DNA of 64,000 nucleotides from the NCBI GenBank assembly GCA_944325695.1, contig CALVBA010000002.1:1-64000 (forward strand), given 5' to 3'. The notes below the pieces were generated by a model that saw nothing but the letters and a program-made list of their open reading frames with translations, did not search any database and had not been told where the DNA came from. Below, piece after piece: positions 17,480-27,900 of the stretch. Both the position numbers and the translations under genes were made by a program. The DNA is from an uncultured Anaeroplasmataceae bacterium. Lineage in GTDB: Bacteria; Bacillota_I; Bacilli_A; Acholeplasmatales; Anaeroplasmataceae. The stretch's first letter is position 1. The number at the start of each line of letters is the position of its first letter.

Positions 17480-18955
17480 CTATACATTTAAAATATCTAA
17501 AATTTCATCCATCTGATTAATAACATAATCGGGATTAGCACTTAAAATTTCATCTTGATTAAATTTATGATTAATAGCAATTGAGATTACCTTTGCTTCT
17601 TTTGAAGCTCTAACATCTAATTTTGTGTCACCAACATAACATGCTTTCGCATCATTAAAATAGTTAACAGCTTTTATAATTCCATCGCCATCTGGTTTTG
17701 GTTTAGCATTTTCGCTTGTTATAATAACATCAAAATATTCATCTAATCCAGCAAACTTCAAAGCCATTTTAACTTGATTTAAAACATTATTGGTTACAAT
17801 AGCGATATTATAATGATTCCTTTTTAGAATCTTAATTGTACGTTTTACCGTTGGATATGTCATTACAAATTCATCAAAGATTTTCTTTTTATAACTGTGA
17901 TATTCTAAAACTAATTGTTCTACTTCACTTTCACTTTTAGCATATTTTCTAAATGTCTGTTTTAATGATGGTCCAACAAATGAATATAATAATTCTTCTG
18001 TTAACTCAACATCTTTAAAGTGTTTTTCAAAAATATGACGAAAACTTTTTTTAATAACTTCAAATGTATTAACCAAAGTTCCATCTAAATCAAAAATAAC
18101 AGTTTTAATTTTTTCTTTTTCAACATTTTCAATAATTTCGTAATAATATGGTTGGGCTTTTAATTTGATACGTTTAAATATTAAATAGCCAATTCCAATT
18201 AATGCAAAAATTAATGAATTTAAAATATTTACTTTAATATTACCTAACATCAATGAATCAGTTCTAAAAGGTTCAACTAAGAAAGCGCGACCGATTCCAT
18301 ACCAAATTAAATAAAAACCGACCAAATCTCCAGATTTAACAAATTTTTTACGACGAATGATTAAAATAAAAGTTAAACCGATAATATTCCATAACATCTC
18401 ATAAAAGAATGTGGGATGATGATATTCCCCGCCAATATACATTTGTTCAATCATCCAGTTAGGAAAATGTAGCACATTTTCTAAAAACTCCCTTGATACT
18501 GCTGAACCATAAGCTTCTCGGTTAATAAAATTACCAATTCTACCAAAAATTTGACCAATTAAAAATCCTGGTGCAACAAAATCAACAACTTTAAAAATAG
18601 AAATATTCCGTTTTTTACAGAAAAAATACATAAAGATAATAGCTGTGATGATTCCACCATGAATGGCTAATCCACCACTACGAATATTAATTATTTCATA
18701 AAGCGAGCTAAAAGAATTGGGATTTTCTAGCTTGTAGAAAAAAACATAATACAATCTAGCACCAATAATTGATAAAGGAACACAATATAAAACACCGTCT
18801 AAAACAGTACTTTTTTTAATTCCTAATTTTTTTGCTTCTCTTACTCCAGTAATATATGCAACTAGAATGCCAATTAAAATAAAAATTGCATACCATTGAA
18901 TAGAAATACCGCCTATTTCAATAAAAGTTGGATCAATTATAAATAAATTATTCAT
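17480..18955 (-). CDS. lgt: Fusion of prolipoprotein diacylglyceryl transferase (Lgt) and a HAD phosphatase (PpaX-like)
   Basis: One continuous 491-residue frame. Residues 1-265 are Lgt, with seven membrane segments, HGG at about 99-101 and the signature GRIGNFINREAYG (138-150); Lgt attaches diacylglycerol to lipobox Cys. From about 283 a cytoplasmic HAD phosphatase follows: VIFDLDGTLVNT (Asp289/291), IVTNN, and CYVGDTKLDV near the end. In Bacillus the order hprK-lgt-ppaX gives separate genes, with PpaX a pyrophosphatase clearing the product of HPr-P dephosphorylation. The fusion joins those two neighbours. The start overlaps the hprK stop by 8 nt. Confidence 0.93.
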   Translation of the reverse strand: MNNLFIIDPTFIEIGGISIQWYAIFILIGILVAYITGVREAKKLGIKKSTVLDGVLYCVPLSIIGARLYYVFFYKLENPNSFSSLYEIINIRSGGLAIHGGIITAIIFMYFFCKKRNISIFKVVDFVAPGFLIGQIFGRIGNFINREAYGSAVSREFLENVLHFPNWMIEQMYIGGEYHHPTFFYEMLWNIIGLTFILIIRRKKFVKSGDLVGFYLIWYGIGRAFLVEPFRTDSLMLGNIKVNILNSLIFALIGIGYLIFKRIKLKAQPYYYEIIENVEKEKIKTVIFDLDGTLVNTFEVIKKSFRHIFEKHFKDVELTEELLYSFVGPSLKQTFRKYAKSESEVEQLVLEYHSYKKKIFDEFVMTYPTVKRTIKILKRNHYNIAIVTNNVLNQVKMALKFAGLDEYFDVIITSENAKPKPDGDGIIKAVNYFNDAKACYVGDTKLDVRASKEAKVISIAINHKFNQDEILSANPDYVINQMDEILDILNV

Positions 18956-19883
18956 CTTCCTCTACTCCATTACCTTTCGCTAATTCGTTTACAGCTTTTG
19001 TAAATTCCATAGCTCCAAAATATCCTAAATTCTTAAGCTTTTCATTTAAAGCTGCACTTTCTACAAGTAATGATACATTTCGTCCTGGAAGAACGGGAAT
19101 GATAATTTTCGTAATTTCGGTATCGAAAAATTTTACTTTTTGGGTTTCAAGTCCTAAACGATCGTAGTATTTATTTGAATCCCATTTTTCTAACTCAACA
19201 ACTAATCTAATTCTTTTATTCTCTCTAAAAGCACCAGCTCCAAACATTTGTACAACATCGACAATCCCAATTCCACGGATTTCCATAAAACGACTTAAAA
19301 TTTTAGGAGCTTGTCCGACTAAAAAACCTACATCTTTTTGAAAAATATCGACACGGTCATCACTAACTAATTGATGCCCTCGTTTTATTAATTCTAAAGC
19401 TGTTTCACTTTTCCCAATCCCACTTTTACCAGTAATTAACGTTCCTGTTCCACCAATATCCAGTAAAACTCCGTGAACACTGATTCGTTCAGCTAAACGT
19501 TCTTGTAAATATCCATATAACTTAGAGCTAAGTGGTGTTGTTCGTAAATCACTTTTAAAAACTGGAATATTACGCTTGTTTCCCAAAGTAATAAAAATTT
19601 CTGGAACAACTACATTTTTAGAAAAGACAAAAGCGGGTGGATCTTGATCAAATAAATATGTAACACGTTCTTTGATTTCTTCTTCATTGCGTGTTGATAA
19701 GAAAGTAGCTTCTTTCGATCCAATTAATTGAATTCGACGTGGTTCGTGATAATCATAGAATCCAGCAAACTCCATTCCTGGACGATTTAACATATCTTCA
19801 GTAACAAAGCGATCTAATCCTGATTCACCTGCAACAACTTCAAAATTCATCGCTTCACATACTTTTTTAAGTTTAATGCGCAT
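18948..19883 (-). CDS. hprK: HPr kinase/phosphorylase
   Basis: Phosphorylates HPr on Ser46, the key step in CcpA-dependent carbon catabolite repression. The 311-residue protein has the P-loop GKSGIGKS (152-159), VSDDR, and the signature EIRGIGIVDV. Start chosen at ATG 19883 (MRIKLKKVCEA), 6 nt after GAGGTG; the upstream GTG is part of that site. It leads an operon with the lgt fusion, the RapZ-domain gene, yvcK, whiA and acpS. Its presence supports the cre-like sites seen in the pectin island. Confidence 0.96.
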   Translation of the reverse strand: MRIKLKKVCEAMNFEVVAGESGLDRFVTEDMLNRPGMEFAGFYDYHEPRRIQLIGSKEATFLSTRNEEEIKERVTYLFDQDPPAFVFSKNVVVPEIFITLGNKRNIPVFKSDLRTTPLSSKLYGYLQERLAERISVHGVLLDIGGTGTLITGKSGIGKSETALELIKRGHQLVSDDRVDIFQKDVGFLVGQAPKILSRFMEIRGIGIVDVVQMFGAGAFRENKRIRLVVELEKWDSNKYYDRLGLETQKVKFFDTEITKIIIPVLPGRNVSLLVESAALNEKLKNLGYFGAMEFTKAVNELAKGNGVEEDE

Positions 19884-19910
19884 CGTTAACACCTCATTTT
19901 CGTTTTTTAT

Positions 19911-19919
19911 ATTATATCA
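19911..19919 (-). promoter_or_regulatory. Extended -10 promoter of the hprK operon
   Basis: TGATATAAT (TG plus TATAAT) lies about 30 nt before the hprK start. No good -35 is seen. The same ATGATATAAT string occurs before the YigZ-like gene and prmC. Confidence 0.5.
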
Positions 19920-20216
19920 TACTTCTGAAATTTTTTGCGATTTTATTGTGACATCTATTTCATCACCAAAAGTTTTCCCAATTTGTTTTCTAATATTCTT
20001 ATTCACGCCTATAATATAACAAATATTTCCATATTTATCTTTAACACCCATATTTACAATACTGCCACGGTAATATACGCCATTAAAAGTAGCATCAACT
20101 TTTAAACGACCAACATTAAACTCTTTTTTTAAATCAAATGGAAAAATCACATAAGCACCATCAATTTTATCCACTTTATGTAAAATGGCTTTAAATCGGT
20201 ATATTTTGTCATTCAT
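19917..20216 (-). CDS. DUF1905 domain protein
   Basis: A 99-residue beta-rich protein with the DUF1905 pattern: YRFKAILHKVDKIDGAYVIFPFD, a GRLKVDATFNGVYYRGSI segment and NIRKQIGKTFGDEIDVTI at the end. No function has been established for the family. Start chosen at the ATG after GAAGGTGATAAAA. It follows rlmH by 14 nt and probably shares its transcript. Confidence 0.85.
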   Translation of the reverse strand: MNDKIYRFKAILHKVDKIDGAYVIFPFDLKKEFNVGRLKVDATFNGVYYRGSIVNMGVKDKYGNICYIIGVNKNIRKQIGKTFGDEIDVTIKSQKISEV

Positions 20217-20230
20217 TTTTATCACCTTCT

Positions 20231-20710
20231 CTATTTGTGATACGTTTCATTATTATTAATCTTAAATGAACGATAAATCTGTTCTAATAAAATAAACTTA
20301 GCCAATTGATGTGGAAAAGTCATTTTAGATAAACATAAACGATAATTAGCAATCGAAATAACTTTATCCGATAAGCCTAACGAACCACCAATAATAAAAG
20401 TTATTTTTGATGAAAAATAATTTTGTATTTCTAAAAATTTTTCAGCTAATTCTTCACTTGTTACTAACTTACCTTTTAAATCTAAAGCAATCACATAACT
20501 TCGCTCAGGAATAGCTTTTAAAATCCGTTTTTCTTCTACTTCTTTAATTTTAAAAATTTCCGATGGACCAGCATCATCTTTAATCGGTTCATCTTTTAAT
20601 TCAATAAAATGCAATTCCACAAACTTTGATAATCTCTTAGCATATTCTTTAATGCCTTCTTGTAAATATTTTTCTTTTATTTTTCCTACACTTATAATAT
20701 TAATTTGCAT
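20231..20710 (-). CDS. rlmH: 23S rRNA (pseudouridine1915-N3)-methyltransferase
   Basis: A 159-residue SPOUT methyltransferase that modifies pseudouridine 1915 in helix 69 of 23S rRNA. It shows the N-terminal INIISVGKIKEKYL, the SAM-binding knot segment FIIGGSLGLSD, and the C-terminal LSKMTFPHQLAKFILLEQIYR signature. Start chosen at MQINIIS, right after GAGGTATAAG. The short gap after walJ suggests one transcript, matching the neighbourhood in Bacillus. Confidence 0.96.
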   Translation of the reverse strand: MQINIISVGKIKEKYLQEGIKEYAKRLSKFVELHFIELKDEPIKDDAGPSEIFKIKEVEEKRILKAIPERSYVIALDLKGKLVTSEELAEKFLEIQNYFSSKITFIIGGSLGLSDKVISIANYRLCLSKMTFPHQLAKFILLEQIYRSFKINNNETYHK

Positions 20711-20711
20711 C

Positions 20712-21500
20712 TTATACCTCAATTACTTTTGTTATTTCATTTTGCTTAGCAAAAATAAATTCAAAATCATACATTTTAAAAGAAAATGACTCCAATACTT
20801 CTTGATAAGTTTTAGAAACCAATTCTAAACAATTACACTCTTCGCTTATATGAGCATGAACAATTGTTTTAGTTTTTCTTCCTAAAACATAAGCTAAACA
20901 AATAGCTGAATCAACATTAGATAAATGACCTTTATCGCTTAAAATACGTCTTTTTAAATCATATGGTCTATTAGACATCATTAACACTTCAGGATCATGA
21001 TTAGATTCTAAAATATAACAATCAGCATTAGAAATGCTACTGTAATCTTTTGAATGAATATATCCAGTATCTGTTATATAGACTAGCTTTTTTTCTTTTT
21101 CTTTAATTACAAACCCCAATGGTTCACTTGCATCGTGAAATGTCTCAATACACTTAATTTCCAAGTCATTAAACGTAACAATATCATCCTTTTTAACTGG
21201 ATAAAAAAGTTCATAATCCTTTAAATCTGGAAACTTTCGATAAATTTTATCCATTGTTTTAGAAGTCGTGTAAATACTAGGTTTAACTTTAGATAAAAAT
21301 GTTCCTAATCCTGAAATATGATCAGTGTGTTCATGTGTAATTAATAAAATATCAATTTCTTCTGTTTTTTCGCCAATTTGTTTTAACCTGGAATCAAGTT
21401 GTCGACACGAAATTCCAAGATCAATTAAAATGTTATGCGAAGCTGTCTTAATAAAACAAGCATTTCCTTTTGATCCACTTGCTAAAACGCATACTTTCAT
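20712..21500 (-). CDS. walJ: WalJ (YycJ) metallo-beta-lactamase-fold hydrolase
   Basis: A 262-residue protein with the MBL-fold metal motif THEHTDH near residue 55, preceded by ILIDLGIS, and later HDASEPLGFVI and ESNHDPEVL. In Bacillus the gene belongs to the walRK locus and influences cell wall homeostasis and DNA replication coordination; here no walRK is in view. Start ATG follows AAGGTGATTTA. It is the first gene of the walJ-rlmH-DUF1905 run. Confidence 0.92.
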   Translation of the reverse strand: MKVCVLASGSKGNACFIKTASHNILIDLGISCRQLDSRLKQIGEKTEEIDILLITHEHTDHISGLGTFLSKVKPSIYTTSKTMDKIYRKFPDLKDYELFYPVKKDDIVTFNDLEIKCIETFHDASEPLGFVIKEKEKKLVYITDTGYIHSKDYSSISNADCYILESNHDPEVLMMSNRPYDLKRRILSDKGHLSNVDSAICLAYVLGRKTKTIVHAHISEECNCLELVSKTYQEVLESFSFKMYDFEFIFAKQNEITKVIEV

Positions 21501-21555
21501 TTAAATCACCTTCTTACATTTTAACATATCAAAATATCTTTTACTAGCTTATAAC

Positions 21556-21588
21556 AAAAAAACTGACTAAATAGATCTATCTAGTCAG
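21556..21588 (-). terminator. Terminator of the YjcZ-like gene
   Basis: The stem CTGACTA/TAGTCAG with an inner ATAGATCTAT palindrome is followed by seven T on the minus strand. Confidence 0.8.
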
Positions 21589-21603
21589 AATTCTTATTTT
21601 TAT

Positions 21604-21729
21604 TTAAGCTGCCCACGCAGCTCCAATAATAATTAATAAAATAAACAACACAAGAATTAAAGCATATCCATACCCTTGATTGTTATCACAATTTGTTGCA
21701 TTATTTGTACAAACGTTATTACATGCCAT
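21604..21729 (-). CDS. YjcZ-family sporulation miniprotein
   Basis: A 41-residue protein: a short Cys/Asn-rich head (four Cys in the first 14 residues including CNNVC) and then GYGYALILVLFILLIIIGAAWAA. The tail is the tiny membrane segment that defines YjcZ/YhfN-type sporulation proteins (GYG...FALIVVLFILLIIVGA pattern). A GAAAGGAG ribosome binding site precedes the ATG. The gene has its own sporulation-type promoter and terminator. In Bacillus such miniproteins are made in the mother cell during late sporulation. The gene is easily missed because it is so short. Confidence 0.85.
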   Translation of the reverse strand: MACNNVCTNNATNCDNNQGYGYALILVLFILLIIIGAAWAA

Positions 21730-21755
21730 CTCATATCAACTCCTTTCACCATTAA

Positions 21756-21782
21756 TAAAATATGTAAAAATCAAAATTTTGT
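21756..21782 (-). promoter_or_regulatory. SigK-like promoter of the YjcZ-like gene
   Basis: The minus strand has AC, exactly 16 nt, then CATATTTTA, matching the Bacillus SigK pattern AC-N16-CATANNNTA in full. The expected transcript would start about 20 nt before the ATG. Confidence 0.6.
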
Positions 21783-21849
21783 CTTAACTTTCGCCCAAAT
21801 AAAGTCTTTTTTTCTTTATAATATTAGAAAAGCCTTTTCAAATATTATA

Positions 21850-21899
21850 TTGCATTTGTTCCCTAAAAATGGTATCATAAATAGTGATATGGTTATAAT
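21850..21899 (+). promoter_or_regulatory. Candidate promoters of the PrsA-like lipoprotein pair
   Basis: Two overlapping options: TTGCAT-N17-TATCAT (21850-21878), and an isolated TATAAT at 21894 without a good -35. Either would serve the downstream lipoprotein. Confidence 0.4.
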
Positions 21900-21928
21900 A
21901 AATTATGAGAAAATAAGGAGATTTGCTA

Positions 21929-24900
21929 ATGACAAGAAATACTGTTAAAAAAGGTCTTTTGCATAAGGCTGTAGCAGCAACTTTGTTATGCTTTAGTGTA
22001 CTAAGTGTAACAGGTTGTAGTGTCGATAAAAATCAGATATCGGCTCTACATGAAAGTGTTTATGCCAAAACAAAAGATGGAAAATATCAAGTTACTAACG
22101 TTGAGTTATATAAAGAACTTCGTTATAGCGGTTATGACTATTTAACTAGAAAAATTGATGAAGCTGTTTTAAGCGATGAAATCAGTTTAGTTAAAAAAAT
22201 CTATAACAACGAAAGTGATGCCACACATGGATACTATACTAGCAAAGAAAAAGTTCAAAACGATTTAGATAAAACGATTTTAAATGCTATTTATGGTACT
22301 TCTGAAGAAGACGAAATCAAGGGGTTAACTGACAAATCAAAAAATCAAAGTATTCAACAATTTATTGTTAATACACAAAACAACTATAACATCAAAATAA
22401 CTGAAGATGAAATTAAAACTAATGATTTTAAAAAATTATATGATATCTATTTTGTTGAAGTAGCTAAAAAGGCTTTAGCCTATAATGAATTATTATCTGA
22501 TATTGACGAAGCTAAAACAAAAGCTGATAAAGATGAGCTTTATTCAACTGATAAATATGATGCCTATTTTACAAATAGTTCAATTGAATCATTCTATGAA
22601 GAAAACTTTATCAATCAAAAAGATGTTCAAGGACTTCTAATTCGTTTTTATAATCAAGAAGAAGCTGATGCTACGTTCAAAGCATTTGGATTAAAATCAT
22701 ATAATGATCAATTATGGTATTTAGCTAATGCAACTAATTCTAAAGAAGAAGCTAATCAAAATCCAAATTTAACATACATTGAAGATTGGTATGAAAAAAC
22801 TACGATTGATTTAAATGATAAAAATACTATTGCAGTTTCTTTAGGAGCAACTGATGCAAATGAAACATCAACTGAGAAAGTTCAAGAATTATCAAAAGAT
22901 GCAAAAGCTAAAACATTAGCTATTTACATCGAAATGTATAACTATGTCTACAAAAACTACCGTACTCCAATTGTATATGAAAATCGTAATATCACATCTA
23001 GTGATAATACTTTAGATATTGTTGGAAAAATCTTAGATAATAACAACCTTGATTATGATCAAATGGTAAATGCTTTATTATCTTCTGAACAATACAGTGA
23101 TGAATTAACAAAATCACGTGATGATATTGATGCATATTCAACAACACTTACATCATATGTTTACAATACGTTAAAAACTGAAGCACCAAAAAATACATCA
23201 AAAGAAAATAACTTTGATTATTCTTATCAACAATTTTCTACTAAAGCTACTTCATATGGTTCTTCTTATTTCATGTATTTTAAATTAGGATATGAAGAAG
23301 ATGAAGAATTATATTCTAAAAATGATGATGGTACTTTAAATAAACCAAATTCTGATAATGAAGATTATAAATATAATGAATCTGTTTATAATCAAGTAAT
23401 TGAAGATATGATTGATGATAAATTAACGTCGTCTTTTATTGAAACAAAAATGGATGAAGCAATTGAAAATGTTAAAGTCTCAATTTATGATACTGTTTTA
23501 AATGCTCAACATAAATTACAAGATGAAAATTATCATTCAACTAAAAAATCTAGCAAAACTGATGTTTTCAAATTAGAATATGAACAAACTAGTGTCGTAG
23601 TAACAATTGATGAATATTATGAATACTTAGAAAACCGTCATGGTTCACAAGTTGCAGTTGAACTTTTAGCTGAAAAAGCAATTAAAGACACACCATATTA
23701 CGAAGCTGCTAAAAAGAATGTCGATGTCTATAAAGATAACTTACAATCAATTTTAGGTAACTTCGCTAACAACTCTTTATCTTCATACGGTTTCCCTGCT
23801 TCAATGGGTAAAACTAACTTCATGTTATTATACTTCCGCTCTACTGATGTTAATGAGATTGTAGATCGTGCCTTTGTAACTGAAGAAGCTTTATCAAATT
23901 ATCGAAGTGATATGAACGTTAAATTAATTAATGAATTTACAAATTATTCTGAAAAATTATTTGACGAATTTTATTCTTCAAGCATGAAACAAGTTGTAGT
24001 ATTCTATGATGGTGATGATAACGCCAAAGCTGATGATTATTCAAATCTATCACAAGACCAACAACAAAAACTAGAAGATTTAATGAAAAAATTACTACAA
24101 GAAATTCAAAATGAATTAAAAGTAACGGCTGGTAGTCATGCTACAGCTTTAACAAATATTGTCAATGAATATAATTCAACAGCTCGTCGAACAGTAAATG
24201 ATTATGCTTTTGCCCCTGAAAATAAATGGAGCGAATATAAGAGCTATGGTTTATATATCGAATTACGCGATTTAGAAGTTAATAATGACTCTGATCAAAA
24301 AGAAGAAATTTTAAATCAAGTTGAAAAAGTTTATAATTCTATTGATGATCAATATCGTTTATATGGAACATTCCCAACAGAATACCTTGATGAAACTATT
24401 TTAGAAATTGATGTTAAAAACATTATTTCTTCTAAAGAAGTAAATGCAAAAGAATTCAGTTTCTTATTATTTACTGGTGGTACTGATACTTCTTCTTCTA
24501 AATTTGATCAAGAAGATGATGAAGATTCAGCTATTACAATAAATGGGGAAAAACAAAATGCTTATTCACGTGTACCAATTTTATATAAAGATAAAGAAGG
24601 TAACAAATATGTTACTTACTTAAATGCTTATTCAAATGATGACTATATTACAGTAAATCAAGCCCAAATTTATTTATACCAAACACTAGAATTAGGAAAT
24701 GTTGTGGGACTACCAGAAAGTGTTTTAACTGCTATGGAAGCTTATTTCACACCAATCCTTGAAAGATACTCAGACAGCAATAACGTTGTAAATTTATATG
24801 ACTTCTTATTAGGTGGAACTGATACTACTTATGCTTTAACATTCGTTAAACAAGAAGATCAAGAACAATATGAAACATATCTAACTAATACACGTAAAGT

Positions 24901-24982
24901 ATTAGATAATTTTAACCAAGAAACTAATTACATCTACAACAACTGGTGGAATATGTTATCAAATAATAAAGGAGACAAGTAA
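21929..24982 (+). CDS. Giant lipoprotein 1, PrsA/SurA-like
   Basis: A 1017-residue lipoprotein. The signal peptide ends with lipobox VTGC (Cys30). Just after it comes QVTNVELYKELRYSGYDYLTRKIDEAVL, resembling the start of PrsA/SurA-type foldases. The rest is rich in Asp, Glu, Asn and Lys with many predicted helices. I see no intact parvulin (peptidyl-prolyl isomerase) motif, so catalytic activity is doubtful. PrsA proteins are about 290 residues, so this is more than three times the usual size. It is followed after 5 nt by a paralogue. Likely outside the membrane, perhaps as a chaperone or holdase. Confidence 0.8.
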   Translation: MTRNTVKKGLLHKAVAATLLCFSVLSVTGCSVDKNQISALHESVYAKTKDGKYQVTNVELYKELRYSGYDYLTRKIDEAVLSDEISLVKKIYNNESDATHGYYTSKEKVQNDLDKTILNAIYGTSEEDEIKGLTDKSKNQSIQQFIVNTQNNYNIKITEDEIKTNDFKKLYDIYFVEVAKKALAYNELLSDIDEAKTKADKDELYSTDKYDAYFTNSSIESFYEENFINQKDVQGLLIRFYNQEEADATFKAFGLKSYNDQLWYLANATNSKEEANQNPNLTYIEDWYEKTTIDLNDKNTIAVSLGATDANETSTEKVQELSKDAKAKTLAIYIEMYNYVYKNYRTPIVYENRNITSSDNTLDIVGKILDNNNLDYDQMVNALLSSEQYSDELTKSRDDIDAYSTTLTSYVYNTLKTEAPKNTSKENNFDYSYQQFSTKATSYGSSYFMYFKLGYEEDEELYSKNDDGTLNKPNSDNEDYKYNESVYNQVIEDMIDDKLTSSFIETKMDEAIENVKVSIYDTVLNAQHKLQDENYHSTKKSSKTDVFKLEYEQTSVVVTIDEYYEYLENRHGSQVAVELLAEKAIKDTPYYEAAKKNVDVYKDNLQSILGNFANNSLSSYGFPASMGKTNFMLLYFRSTDVNEIVDRAFVTEEALSNYRSDMNVKLINEFTNYSEKLFDEFYSSSMKQVVVFYDGDDNAKADDYSNLSQDQQQKLEDLMKKLLQEIQNELKVTAGSHATALTNIVNEYNSTARRTVNDYAFAPENKWSEYKSYGLYIELRDLEVNNDSDQKEEILNQVEKVYNSIDDQYRLYGTFPTEYLDETILEIDVKNIISSKEVNAKEFSFLLFTGGTDTSSSKFDQEDDEDSAITINGEKQNAYSRVPILYKDKEGNKYVTYLNAYSNDDYITVNQAQIYLYQTLELGNVVGLPESVLTAMEAYFTPILERYSDSNNVVNLYDFLLGGTDTTYALTFVKQEDQEQYETYLTNTRKVLDNFNQETNYIYNNWWNMLSNNKGDK

Positions 24983-24987
24983 TAATT

Positions 24988-27900
24988 ATGAATAAAACTA
25001 TTACAAAACGTCTATTTGCTTCTTTAGCCACTATGGGAGTTATTCTTGCTGTAGGGGGATGTAAGAAACAAGAAGATCCAACTAAAACTTTACAAGTTCA
25101 AGATGGAAATCAAGTATATGTTAAAGCCGGAAACGGAAATAATGAAATTACTAAACAAGAGTTATATCAAGAGTTACGTTTCAATGCATTTAATTATGTA
25201 AATGAAGAAATTGCTAAACAAGTTTTAGATAACGAAACAATTACTAAAAAGAAATACTATTCTGAAGTTATCTCATATAAAAATGACAGTGATATTGAAG
25301 CAATCAAAAAGAGTATTTTAAGTGCAATATACGGGACAAATGATCTTGATACTATTAATGATTACGATATAACTACTAAGGTTACATACGAAGTAAAATA
25401 TATCGATAACCTACAAGCAAATTATGGAATTACTATTACTATCAAGGAAGCTCAAGATATATTAAACTTAACAACGGAAGATATGAAGAATGCTGCGGCT
25501 TCTTCATACATCCGTAAGATTATGAATATTTACGCTCTTGATCGTGCTAAATTCAATTATGCTTTAGATTTAGTAAAAGAATATAACAACGAAGATTTTA
25601 TCAACAATTATGATGAAGATGATGAGAATAACGCATACTTCAAAGATACTTCTGTTTTAATTTCAACTGTATTTACTAAAATAGACTATGAAAGTACTGA
25701 AACAAGTGATTATTCTGATTTGAAATCATATTACGAAAGTAAAAAAACAACTTTCTATAACGATGAAGAGGAACTAAGAAAATTGATTACATCTGAAGAT
25801 GAAATTAAAACAAATGACATCTATAACACATATATTATGTCGTTTGATACTTTAGATGAAGCTAATGATGCAATTAATCAAGCTTTAAATAAAAATAAAA
25901 TTGAAAGTGCTGCTGAAGTTAAAACAATCTACGAAAACTATTATCAATATTCAGCTAATCTTGATGATTACAATAAAGTTGAATATACTAAAACTGAATT
26001 AGAATCTATTAACACTAATGTTGCAACTTTAGTTGAAGCATTCGCTGAAAACCTAAAAAAATCAGAAGAAAATAAATTGAATTATACAATTGAACCTCGT
26101 AATTATGATGGAAAATACTATATTATCATGTTAGAATCAAAACAAGATGCAACTGAATTACCAACTTGGGATGAATTCTTAAACTCTCTTCGTGGTGAGG
26201 TTACTGAAGAATCGATTTTAACGCAAACTGAAGCCAAACAAGTATATGATTATATCGTACCATTAATTTATGAAGGAAAAGTTAGTGAAACAGTTAAATC
26301 AGCAGCTTTATCACAAGCTACAAAATTATCAATTGACGCAAACAGTTCTTTCATCGCTATTAATGAACGTGCATTATCAATCCAATATAGTGTTTATAAT
26401 GATGATTATCAAATACCTAAAACTTTAGAAGATACTAGTGTTTTCATGACAATTAATAATACTAAATATTCATTAGAACAAGTATATAACTCATTAGAAG
26501 AAATCTATGGTATCACTACTGCACAGGATTTATTAATTAATAAAGTTTTATTAAATGATTCAAGTCTTGATTCATATATTACAGATGCTCGTATGGAGTC
26601 ATATGTAACTGAACTTGAAGATAATATCAAAGCTTTCAAGAAAGATGAATTATCTTCGCAAGGATATCCAAAATCAATCGGTTTAGATAACTATAAACTT
26701 TTAGAATATCATGTCGATGGAGATTTCTCAAATGATGCAATCTTAAAAAATCACTATGAAGTAGAATTAAGAAAACAATATTTATTAGAAAGTTATTTAT
26801 TACCAAAATCACTAATTGATAAAGGACATAATGATATCGATGATTACGATGATGTTGAAAATGAAGAAATTGTTAACTTCTTAGTGGAAAAAGATTTTTT
26901 AACAACACAAAATGATTTTAAAACATTAACAATGCTTGCAAATAAAAATCATAAAGATTATTATAGTGCAACGATTTCACATATCTTATTAAGTATCGAT
27001 TATGATAACGATGGTCAACCTGATGATCCTAACGATTATATTAAAGCTTTAAAAGATGCTAATCAAACTGAAACATTAAATAAATTTAATAACCGTATTC
27101 AAAGTATTATGAATTACGTTTATGATGAAATTAAAGCATCAAAATATACAAAACTTGATACAGTATTAAATGATATTGTTAAAAACTATAATAAAAATGG
27201 AGCATTAATTAGCAACGCTTCTAAAAATTGGGGAGATATCAAAAGTGGAGCTGATGATAATACAAATATTAACTTCAGAATCTCTATTAAAACAGAATCA
27301 CTTGGTGAAATCTCAAGTTCTAACGGTTCTAATTATGTTTCTTCATTCACTAATGCTGTAAAACGTTTGTATAAACAAATTACTTCACAACCAGGATTTG
27401 ATTTTGATGCTGATAACTTTGAAGATGCTTTCTTAATGAAAGACGAAAATAATGTAGACGCTGTTAAATCAACATTTGGATATCACTTCTTAATGGCTAC
27501 TGATGTTGCTGAACAAGAATCTTTAATTAATCGCGTTACTGATGATATTGATTACGAAGAATACGCAGAAGATTATACTGGAAATCCTGATAATATTTTA
27601 TATTACTTTGATTCTGAATATAACCTTGTTCCACTAAAAGTAGGAACAGACGGTGATACTGCAATCAATACTGTTATTGGTAGTTCATATTCATTTGAAA
27701 GATCATTCTTAGAATCTCTATCAGATGACGAAAAAGCTGTTTATGGCTTAACTGGTTTAACTACAAACCAAGCTTTAAATGCTTCATATATCACTATTTC
27801 ACAAGCAATTATTTATTATTATCAAACATCATCTTCTGACGGTGTATATTCATTAAGTGGTGCAGTGGAATCAGCATGTTCTACATTCTTAACGACTTAC

